Part shown: one piece after another, positions 58,399 to 64,000 of the stretch
Layout: every line of letters starts with the position of its first letter
Numbering within the stretch: position 1 is the stretch's first letter
Origin: Shimia haliotis
GTDB taxonomy: Bacteria; Pseudomonadota; Alphaproteobacteria; Rhodobacterales; Rhodobacteraceae
Assembly (NCBI RefSeq): GCF_900114415.1
Contig: NZ_FOSZ01000001.1
Coordinates: forward strand, 372,001 to 436,000
Direction of reading: 5' to 3'
DNA length: 64,000 nt
Notes under the pieces: model-generated
What the model was told of the DNA's origin: nothing
Databases searched by the model: none
Seen by the model: the letters and a program-made list of their open reading frames with translations, nothing else
Made by a program: the position numbers and the translations under genes

Positions 58399-59558
58399 TC
58401 CGCGGCGTCGGCCTGCGTGGCGCGATAAAGTTGCAGGCGTTGAGCAACCCAGTCGTGGAAGCAATGTGTCGGTCCGTCCATTGCGGGCGAAAAGCGGCCC
58501 CCGTCAAAATCAGGAGCATGTCGGCCGCGTTGCATGCCTTCGACGACAAAGACGTCTTCTTCGAAGACCTCTTTCCATTGGGCCGTGTTTTTGGCGCGCA
58601 AGTCGGCGTCTGTTTCCTCGGACGCATAATAAAGGTGGATATGTTCCACAGTGTTTTCTGTGTCCACGGGTTCCAGCACGATGGCAAAGGCGTGGTCGCG
58701 TTGCGCGCCCAAAAGGACGTTGGGATAAACCGCGATGTATTCCGCGCCTTCATTCCAGAACTCAGACAGGCCGGCAAAGTCGGGGAAGGATTCGCCGCCT
58801 TCGCCGGTGAGTTGGCGATAGACGAGGGTGCCTTGACCTGAATAGAGGCCCATCTCGGCAATGTTGTAGTGATCTTCGAGGCGGGAATAGCTGTTGAGGC
58901 CGGGATGGACCCAAGGCAGGTGATAGCTCTCGCAGTAGTTTTCGACCGCGAGTTTCCAATTGGTTTTCACAGTCAGTTCAAAGCGGCTGTCAGGCCCACC
59001 GTGGTGGTGGGGTTGGTCGAACTCTTTCCAGCGATCCAGCAGCTCTGCATGGACGTCTTCGAACGCCGGAGCGTCGCCTGAGATGTTCACAAACACCACG
59101 TCGCGCCAGATGTGGCTGCGGACCTCGATCAGGCCAAGTTCGGAGCGGTTCATGGCCTCATGGGAGTTTTGACCGGGGCCACCCACGTGGGGCGTCGTGA
59201 CCAGACGGCCGTCGGTGGCATAGCACCAGCTGTGGTAGGGACAGCGGATGGCGCCTTCGATTTTGCGCGGCTCTTCGACGAGGATCATTCCGCGGTGGCG
59301 GCACGTGTTGTTGAAAACGCGCACGACGCCCTCGCGGTCCCGCAACAGAAGCAGCGGCATCCCCAGAAACGAGATCGGCTTGGCATCGCCGTTCTCCGGC
59401 ACGTCTGCTGCGACAGAGAGGCCGGCCCATGTGGACAGCAGGGCCGCCTTGGTTTCTTCGGCAAAAACGGCGGGGTCGGTATAATGCGGGTTGGGCAGAC
59501 CCTGAGCCTGCGCAACGGGACGGCGGACGGCGTCGAGGTCTGTGGGGTGGCTGGTCAT
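58395..59558 (-). CDS. Rieske [2Fe-2S] ring-hydroxylating oxygenase, alpha subunit
   Basis: This 387-residue oxygenase has an N-terminal Rieske domain with CRHRG near residue 86 and CPYHSW near 105 (C-x-H and C-x2-H ligands). The mononuclear iron domain follows with NWKLAVENYCESYHLPWVHPG near residue 200, giving the two His ligands. The arrangement resembles choline/carnitine/glycine-betaine monooxygenase-type alpha subunits as much as aromatic dioxygenases, so the substrate is open. No reductase gene is adjacent. The start MTSHPTDLD at 59558 has a GGAG site; longer upstream open sequence is non-coding. An XRE regulator gene lies upstream on the same strand. Confidence 0.92.
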   Translation of the reverse strand: MTSHPTDLDAVRRPVAQAQGLPNPHYTDPAVFAEETKAALLSTWAGLSVAADVPENGDAKPISFLGMPLLLLRDREGVVRVFNNTCRHRGMILVEEPRKIEGAIRCPYHSWCYATDGRLVTTPHVGGPGQNSHEAMNRSELGLIEVRSHIWRDVVFVNISGDAPAFEDVHAELLDRWKEFDQPHHHGGPDSRFELTVKTNWKLAVENYCESYHLPWVHPGLNSYSRLEDHYNIAEMGLYSGQGTLVYRQLTGEGGESFPDFAGLSEFWNEGAEYIAVYPNVLLGAQRDHAFAIVLEPVDTENTVEHIHLYYASEETDADLRAKNTAQWKEVFEEDVFVVEGMQRGRHAPDFDGGRFSPAMDGPTHCFHDWVAQRLQLYRATQADAAE

Positions 59559-59661
59559 GGCGATTCTCCGCGTTGGCTTGGTTAAGCCTAAGCGCGCGAG
59601 CGGGCGGTTCACTTGTCCAAGAGCGACTTGTGGTGACGCGGAGCGGCCTACGGGGCGGCGA

Positions 59662-60477
59662 TCAGGAGAAGGGACGCCCAAGTTGCAGCAGTTTGCGGTG
59701 GCTGGGCGGGATTTCGTCCGGATGCCGGAAGCCCGTGTTGCGTGCAATTTGGAGCACTGTGCCAAGATCATGGCCAAGGTGTTCATAAACCAACCGCGCG
59801 GCGCGGCGACCAGTGACGGTTTCACGCACGGTTCTGGTGGCATAGCCCGCCCAGAAGTGGTTTTGAAAACTGGCGACGCGGCTGAGATAGTTGAAGGATG
59901 TCGCCATCGTGTGACGATGGCTGAGCATTGCCGCAACCCCGTCTTCCTGAGGCATCACCACGCCACGATATTCACGAATTGGCGCGTCCGTGGGCAGGCC
60001 TTGCTCGCGCATGGCCTGTTTGGATTCGTAAGCCCGCGCAAAGCAGTGGTTGTCCTTGCGGAAAACATAAATCAGGCCGGAGATGATCAGGTCGGTTTCG
60101 ATAAAGCTGCGGCGGGAGAAATGGTAAAACCCGTCCGGAAACACCTCTTGCGGGATGTCGTTCATGCCCGAGCCGACATAGTCCGCAAGATAGGGATGGT
60201 TCAGAATACCGTGGTCGGGCTCGATCTGGTCCAGAGGTTCAAGCAGGATCCGCGCGTCTGTGCCGAAGAACTCGCAAATGCGATAAAGCACGTCGGGACG
60301 CGGGAAGCTTTCTCCGGAAAGGTAGCGGTTGAACTGCGTGCGGTTGATGCCGAGGTCCCGACACAGCTTGGAAATCGACGGATAGTCGCGTGACAGGCTG
60401 CGCAGGTTTTGCCCGAACATCTGACGCAACTCTGCCGGTGATTTGCCGTTGCCATGAGTCCAAAGAGGGTCTGCCAC
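59662..60477 (-). CDS. XRE-family transcriptional regulator with C-terminal effector domain
   Basis: This 271-residue protein has an N-terminal Cro/C1-type HTH: FGQNLRSLSRDYPSISKLCRDLGINRTQFNRYLSG, whose recognition helix is NRTQFNRYLSG near residue 45. A domain of about 190 residues that I do not recognise follows; it contains GFYHFSRRSFIETDLIISG and MATSFNYLSRVASFQNHFWAGYA. It lies 103 bases upstream of the Rieske oxygenase on the same strand. Five GCGTC half-sites sit just upstream of its start. So it probably regulates itself and the oxygenase genes. Confidence 0.87.
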   Translation of the reverse strand: MADPLWTHGNGKSPAELRQMFGQNLRSLSRDYPSISKLCRDLGINRTQFNRYLSGESFPRPDVLYRICEFFGTDARILLEPLDQIEPDHGILNHPYLADYVGSGMNDIPQEVFPDGFYHFSRRSFIETDLIISGLIYVFRKDNHCFARAYESKQAMREQGLPTDAPIREYRGVVMPQEDGVAAMLSHRHTMATSFNYLSRVASFQNHFWAGYATRTVRETVTGRRAARLVYEHLGHDLGTVLQIARNTGFRHPDEIPPSHRKLLQLGRPFS

Positions 60478-60540
60478 CGATCGCTTCCTCCGCGCGTGTA
60501 ACGTCTTGTTTTCCCGTCAGGGTTTTATCGTTTCTGAGTA

Positions 60541-60589
60541 GCGTCGGATACTGACGCTAACTGGCGTCATTGTGACGCAACCTCGCGTC
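60541..60589. promoter_or_regulatory. Cluster of five GCGTC half-sites between XRE regulator and OB-fold gene
   Basis: Half-sites are GCGTC at 60541, GACGC at 60553, GCGTCA at 60564, TGACGC at 60573 and GCGTC at 60585. They alternate in orientation. GCGTCA-TTG-TGACGC (60564-60578) is a perfect palindrome. They are spaced about one helical turn and lie 64-112 bases upstream of the XRE regulator start, also within the OB-fold gene promoter region. Confidence 0.6.
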
Positions 60590-60701
60590 TATGCCAAGAA
60601 TTTTCGACACAATTTCGTTGGGTTTGTCCGTCAATTAACCATGTTCCGCGTCACCGACATTTGTGAAAATCCATAGTTGGGGAAAAGGAGAGACGGATCA
60701 A

Positions 60702-61082
60702 ATGCTTGGAGTAGTTTTGTGGCATGATCAGGAGAGCAACAGAGCTCTGATCTGGTGCGAAGATCAGGGCGATTTGGCCTATTTCAACGGCACAGAGGAC
60801 TTGAAATCCCGTGAATTTGCCCAGTTGGGCGAAGGGGATCTGGTGCGCTTTGACGTCAGTGAAGGACATAATCGACGCTATGCCAGTAACCCGATGCCGG
60901 TTGATCGCGGCCAGTATGCCAGTTTGCCGGACATTTTGCGACAAAACGGGCGCGATACGGGCCTTCAAGGGCACGCCGGAGACGACACAAACACGCGGGT
61001 CTCAAGGCCGGTTGCCAAACGGCGCGGATCCAACGTGGTGCCGTTTCCGACAAATGGATATGCGCTGGCTGCGGTTGAGTAA
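60702..61082 (+). CDS. Cold-shock-like OB-fold protein (putative), 126 aa
   Basis: The first 65 residues read like a divergent cold-shock domain: GVVLWHDQESNRALIWCEDQG, then LGEGDLVRFDVSEGHNRRYASN, corresponding to the CSD pattern GxVxWF...EGxxVxF. The aromatic RNP motifs KGYGFI and VFVH are not preserved, so nucleic acid binding is uncertain. The tail is unstructured and basic (TRVSRPVAKRRGSNVVPFPTN). The ATG at 60702 follows AAAAGGAGAGACGG; a GTG at 60663 would add 13 residues. A terminator follows, shared with ilvH. Confidence 0.6.
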   Translation: MLGVVLWHDQESNRALIWCEDQGDLAYFNGTEDLKSREFAQLGEGDLVRFDVSEGHNRRYASNPMPVDRGQYASLPDILRQNGRDTGLQGHAGDDTNTRVSRPVAKRRGSNVVPFPTNGYALAAVE

Positions 61083-61105
61083 TTCGCCGAAAGCGATGGC
61101 ATGAA

Positions 61106-61134
61106 AAAGGGGTCGCCGGCTGGGCGACCCCTTT
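61106..61134. terminator. Bidirectional terminator between OB-fold gene and ilvH
   Basis: AAAGGGGTCGCC (61106-61117) pairs perfectly with GGCGACCCCTTT (61123-61134). Flanking A and T runs allow termination in both directions. Confidence 0.88.
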
Positions 61135-61152
61135 CACGTTGCTAATACTGCT

Positions 61153-61716
61153 TTACTCAGCGCCGCGCGACAAAGCGGCAACGCCGGTGCGGGCGACCTC
61201 GATCAGGCCCAACGGGCGCATCAGATCGGCAAAAGCGTCGATTTTTTCAGGAGCGCCTGTGAGTTCGAAAATAAAGCTTTCCAGTGTGCTGTCCACGGCG
61301 TTCGCGCGGAAGATATCGGCCAGACGCAGGGCTTCGACGCGTTTTTCGCCGGCACCCGCCACTTTGAAGAGCGCGAGTTCACGCTCTACGCTTGCGCCTT
61401 CGACCGTGAGGTCGTGTACCGCATGAACAGAAACGATACGGCCAAGTTGCGCTTTGATCTGTTCGATGACCTGCGGCGTGCCGGTGGTCACAACGGTGAT
61501 GCGTGACATGTGGCCGGTGTGGTCGACCTCGGCCACGGTCAGGCTTTCAATGTTGTAGCCGCGACCTGCGAAGAGTCCGATCACGCGCGCCAGAACGCCA
61601 GGTTCGTTGTCCACCAGAACGGCCAGCGTGTGGGTTTCGGGCTCGTCCGAGAAGGTCGGGCGCAGGTTGTAGGCGGAGTGGCTCGTGGAGCCTTTTTTGA
61701 TTTTTAGAGCAGACAT
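61153..61716 (-). CDS. ilvH: Acetolactate synthase small (regulatory) subunit
   Basis: This 187-residue subunit activates the large subunit and mediates valine feedback. The N-terminal ACT domain reads HTLAVLVDNEPGVLARVIGLFAGRGYNIESLTV, split at its conserved GVLARV and NIESL. The C-terminal ALS_ss_C domain is VERELALFKV and beyond, ending RPLGLIEVARTGVAALSRG. The first 27 residues (MSALKIKKGSTSHSAYNLRP) are an extension seen in alphaproteobacteria. It follows ilvI by 11 bases in the same operon. Confidence 0.95.
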   Translation of the reverse strand: MSALKIKKGSTSHSAYNLRPTFSDEPETHTLAVLVDNEPGVLARVIGLFAGRGYNIESLTVAEVDHTGHMSRITVVTTGTPQVIEQIKAQLGRIVSVHAVHDLTVEGASVERELALFKVAGAGEKRVEALRLADIFRANAVDSTLESFIFELTGAPEKIDAFADLMRPLGLIEVARTGVAALSRGAE

Positions 61717-61727
61717 CGTTGTTCTCC

Positions 61728-63482
61728 TTACACCATCACCGCGCCGCCGGCCTGAATCACGCCTTGCGTGTTGGCCTCGCCCAGAAGCATTTCGTTGTGC
61801 GGCTTGCCCGACGGGATCATCGGGAAGCAGTTCTCGTGTTTTTCCACCAGACAGTCAAAGATCACCGGACCGTCGTAATTGATCATTTCCATGATCGCGT
61901 CGTCCAGATCGTCGGGGTCGGAGCAGAGAATGCCTTTGGCGCCAAAGGCTTCGGCGAGCTTCACAAAGTCGGGCAGGGCCTCGGACCAGCTGTGGGAATA
62001 GCGTTCGCCGTGCAGAAGTTCCTGCCACTGGCGCACCATGCCGAGGCGCTCGTTGTTCAGGATAAACTGTTTGACCGGCAGGCGGAATTGCACCGCGGTG
62101 CCCATTTCCTGCATGTTCATCAGCCAGCTGGCTTCGCCTGCGACGTTGATCACGAGGCTGTCGGGATGCGCCATCTGCACACCGATGGAGGCGGGGAAGC
62201 CGTAGCCCATGGTGCCCAGACCGCCGGAGGTCATCCAGCGGTTGGGATCCTCAAAGCCGAGATACTGCGCGGCCCACATCTGGTGCTGGCCGACCTCGGT
62301 CGTGATGTAGCGGTCATGCTCTTTGGTCAGCGCCTCAAGACGCTCAAGCGCATATTGCGGCTTGATGGTTTTGCCTTCCTGAACGTACTTGAGGCATTCC
62401 ACTTTGCGCCAATCGGCGATCTGTGCCTGCCATTTTGCAATAGCCGCTTTGTTGGTGCGTTTGCCCTGTGCCTTGAACACTTTGAGCAGGTCCGTCAGCA
62501 CCGAGGTCACATCGCCAACAATCGGAATGTCGGCCTTGATCACCTTGTTGATCGAGGACGGATCAATGTCGATATGCGCTTTCTTGGAGCCCGGCGAGAA
62601 GGCGGAGATCAGGCCGGTGATGCGGTCGTCAAAGCGTGCGCCGATGTTGATCATCAAATCACAGTCGTGCATCGCCATGTTGGCTTCGTAAAGGCCGTGC
62701 ATGCCCAACATGCCAAGCCAGTTTTCACCAGACGCAGGGTAGGCACCCAGCCCCATAAGGGTCGACGTGATCGGAATGCCTGTGGCCTCAACCAATTCGC
62801 GCAGCAGTTTGGAGGCTTGTGGGCCGGAGTTGATCACGCCGCCGCCGGTGTAGAACACAGGGCGTTCCGCTACCGCGATGGCCTCTACCAGTTCGTTGAT
62901 CGCTTCGATGTCGCCCTTGGTCTGCGGCTGATAGATCGTGGTGTCGGCCTTTTTGGGCTCCGTATAGGTGCCGTTGGCGAACTGCACATCCTTGGGGATG
63001 TCCACAAGCACGGGGCCGGGACGGCCCGATTGGGCGACGTGGAACGCCTGGTGCAGGGTTTCTGCAAGCGTGTCAGTGTCTTTGGCCAGCCAGTTGTGTT
63101 TGGTGCAGGGGCGGGTGATGCCCACGGTGTCGGCTTCTTGAAAGGCGTCAGAGCCGATCATGAAGGTCGGCACCTGACCGGTCAGAACCAGAATTGGAAT
63201 GGAGTCGAGCAACGCATCCGTCAGGCCGGTCACAGCGTTGGTGGCACCAGGGCCCGAGGTCACAAGCGCCACGCCAACCTTGCCGGTCGAGCGGGCATAA
63301 CCTTCGGCGGCGTGCACCGCGCCCTGTTCATGGCGCACCAGAATGTGACGGATATCGTTTTGCTGAAAAATCTCGTCATAAATCGGTAGGACAGCGCCTC
63401 CGGGGTAGCCAAAGACTGTGTCCACACCCTGATCCTTCAGGGCCTGCACCACCATTTTTGCTCCGGTCATTTGACGTGTCAT
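61728..63482 (-). CDS. ilvI: Acetolactate synthase large (catalytic) subunit
   Basis: This 584-residue ThDP enzyme makes acetolactate and acetohydroxybutyrate in valine, leucine and isoleucine synthesis. Key elements are VFGYPGGAVLPIYDEIF, the catalytic Glu in LVRHEQGAVHAAEGYAR, and TSGPGATNAVTGL. The ThDP pyrophosphate site reads GEASWLMNMQEMGTAVQFRLPVK, where GEAS replaces the usual GDGS/GDAS; the residue expected to ligand Mg is Glu instead of Asp. The start MTRQMTGAK at 63482 follows GCGGAGAACACGG. The gene is preceded by a transcription attenuator. Confidence 0.95.
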   Translation of the reverse strand: MTRQMTGAKMVVQALKDQGVDTVFGYPGGAVLPIYDEIFQQNDIRHILVRHEQGAVHAAEGYARSTGKVGVALVTSGPGATNAVTGLTDALLDSIPILVLTGQVPTFMIGSDAFQEADTVGITRPCTKHNWLAKDTDTLAETLHQAFHVAQSGRPGPVLVDIPKDVQFANGTYTEPKKADTTIYQPQTKGDIEAINELVEAIAVAERPVFYTGGGVINSGPQASKLLRELVEATGIPITSTLMGLGAYPASGENWLGMLGMHGLYEANMAMHDCDLMINIGARFDDRITGLISAFSPGSKKAHIDIDPSSINKVIKADIPIVGDVTSVLTDLLKVFKAQGKRTNKAAIAKWQAQIADWRKVECLKYVQEGKTIKPQYALERLEALTKEHDRYITTEVGQHQMWAAQYLGFEDPNRWMTSGGLGTMGYGFPASIGVQMAHPDSLVINVAGEASWLMNMQEMGTAVQFRLPVKQFILNNERLGMVRQWQELLHGERYSHSWSEALPDFVKLAEAFGAKGILCSDPDDLDDAIMEMINYDGPVIFDCLVEKHENCFPMIPSGKPHNEMLLGEANTQGVIQAGGAVMV

Positions 63483-63523
63483 CCGTGTTCTCCGCTTATC
63501 GACGTCGTCTTTATCTGATCCAT

Positions 63524-63593
63524 AAAAAAGCCCCCGCTTTTCGGCGAGGGCGCATGGGGTACCGTTATGGTGTCCGTTACCGGCCCATGCGCC
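63524..63593 (-). promoter_or_regulatory. Transcription attenuator of the ilvIH operon
   Basis: On the minus strand GGCGCATGGG (63593-63584) can pair with CCCATGCGCC (63558-63549) as an antiterminator. Alternatively GCCCTCGC (63551-63544) pairs with GCGGGGGC (63537-63530), followed by TTTTTT, as a terminator. The two stems share three bases, so they exclude each other. A leader peptide rich in Val, Leu and Ile codons lies just upstream. Its end covers the first antiterminator arm, so ribosome position would set the outcome. Confidence 0.85.
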
Positions 63594-63624
63594 ATTTTTC
63601 CACAATTACGACTAGCGTCCGCAT
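63577..63624 (-). CDS. ilvIH leader peptide
   Basis: This short ORF encodes MRTLVVIVEKWRMGR. Codons 4 to 8 are Leu-Val-Val-Ile-Val, the three branched-chain amino acids made by the downstream operon. An AGGA ribosome binding site (63636-63633) lies eight bases ahead of the ATG. The stop codon (63579-63577) falls just after the first arm of the antiterminator. A ribosome stalled for lack of charged Leu, Val or Ile tRNA would leave that arm free. Its role is to sense amino acid supply; the peptide itself is expected to be inert. Confidence 0.85.
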   Translation of the reverse strand: MRTLVVIVEKWRMGR

Positions 63625-63784
63625 CGTCGGGGTCCTTTAATGGGTTCGAACCGGACCTTATGGGCGCTGCAACGCGGCGTCAACAGCGAAACGAATGCAA
63701 AAACATGGTTTTGGGCACATTTTCTTTGCGAATGTTGCGTGTGGTGGGGTTGTTTGTGAAATTTAAGCAATTTTGTGGGGTGAG

Positions 63785-64000
63785 TTGCGACTGAAACAGT
63801 TCACGCCATTCGTGCCATGCAGCAATTTGGCGCGTCAGATCGGATTTTATCGCGATGTTCTTGGGTTTGAGGTCGGATTTCAGGCCCAGATTTGCGCCAC
63901 TTTGTGGCGGGATGGCGTGGTGCGCAGTCGGGAACGCTTTTTTTACCCTGGACAGGGTTTTGCCGGCGCAGTTTGCCGAACCTCAATGCCGCAGAAACCG
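63785..64000 (+). CDS. VOC-family (glyoxalase-like) protein, N-terminal part
   Basis: An open frame reaches the end of the window. It reads KQFTPFVPCSNLARQIGFYR then DVLGFEVGFQ, the typical start of a vicinal-oxygen-chelate protein (two beta strands, then FYRDVLGF). No ATG precedes the homology. TTG at 63785 or 63773, or CTG at 63791, must be the start; GGGGTGAG just upstream may be the ribosome binding site. After QAQICATLWRDGVV the match to VOC proteins weakens (RSRERFFYPGQGFAGAV), so a divergent member or a frameshift beyond the window edge is possible. Metal-binding residues cannot be judged. Confidence 0.5.
   Translation, partial: MRLKQFTPFVPCSNLARQIGFYRDVLGFEVGFQAQICATLWRDGVVRSRERFFYPGQGFAGAVCRTSMPQKP

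Overview
The window looks like a chromosomal segment of a Rhodobacteraceae (Roseobacter-group) alphaproteobacterium. The case rests on gene content and order: a form II cox operon, C4-dicarboxylate TRAP genes with dctBD nearby, an ALAS-type hemA with an FNR box, a RodZ-like gene next to ispG, an amidase / PBP1A / prfB run, and DUF2849-cysI-cysH-DUF934. GC is roughly 60 percent and genes are tightly packed. The genus cannot be fixed from the sequence alone. I see no transposase, integrase, phage gene, CRISPR array, rRNA or replication origin. This is core and near-core chromosome, not a genomic island.

Layout. 1-3.4 kb: end of coxS, then coxL (form II motif) and coxM. 3.4-9.9 kb: two unknown genes, a methyltransferase, infC with an AUA start codon, a membrane-anchored protein built of 11-residue helical repeats, a large DUF3604 protein and a ferredoxin-NADP reductase. 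9.9-13.7 kb: assimilatory sulfate reduction operon (DUF2849-cysI-cysH-DUF934) with a divergent Lrp-type regulator. 13.7-24.4 kb: P450, dctB-dctD-like two-component system, ACT protein, MFS carrier, sphingolipid-type desaturase and the dctPQM TRAP transporter. The DctD-like protein lacks GAFTGA and the Walker A lysine. Two tandem palindromes resembling DctD sites lie upstream of dctP, with no sigma-54 promoter visible.

24.4-31.7 kb: tpiA, a 2OG-Fe(II) oxygenase, an A-type Fe-S carrier, a periplasmic GDPD, sufT, an NfeD/SPFH pair, tgt and an exported unknown. 31.8-36.1 kb: lon behind a sigma-32-type promoter, a histone-tailed HU-like protein, two tRNA-Val, a small lipoprotein and two identical tRNA-Asp. 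36.3-46.5 kb: PD40 propeller protein, M20 peptidase, hemA, RodZ-like, ispG, DsbA-like, M48 protease with TPRs, aminotransferase.

46.5-58.2 kb: a 7TMR-DISM diguanylate cyclase, cell-wall amidase, Nudix, DUF1353 lipoprotein, PBP1A, a polysaccharide-lyase-like gene behind an SD-sequestering hairpin, prfB, amidase and DUF2189. 58.2-64 kb: Rieske oxygenase with a small coupled protein and an XRE regulator, a cluster of GCGTC half-sites, a cold-shock-like OB-fold protein, and ilvI-ilvH. The ilv genes follow a complete attenuator whose leader peptide is MRTLVVIVEKWRMGR. The window ends inside a probable VOC-family gene.

Most of the unusual content is regulatory: the ilv attenuator, the DctD/UAS pair, two hairpins that bury ribosome binding sites, the AUA start of infC, the FNR and sigma-32 sites, and several unassigned palindromic or tandem operator-like arrays.
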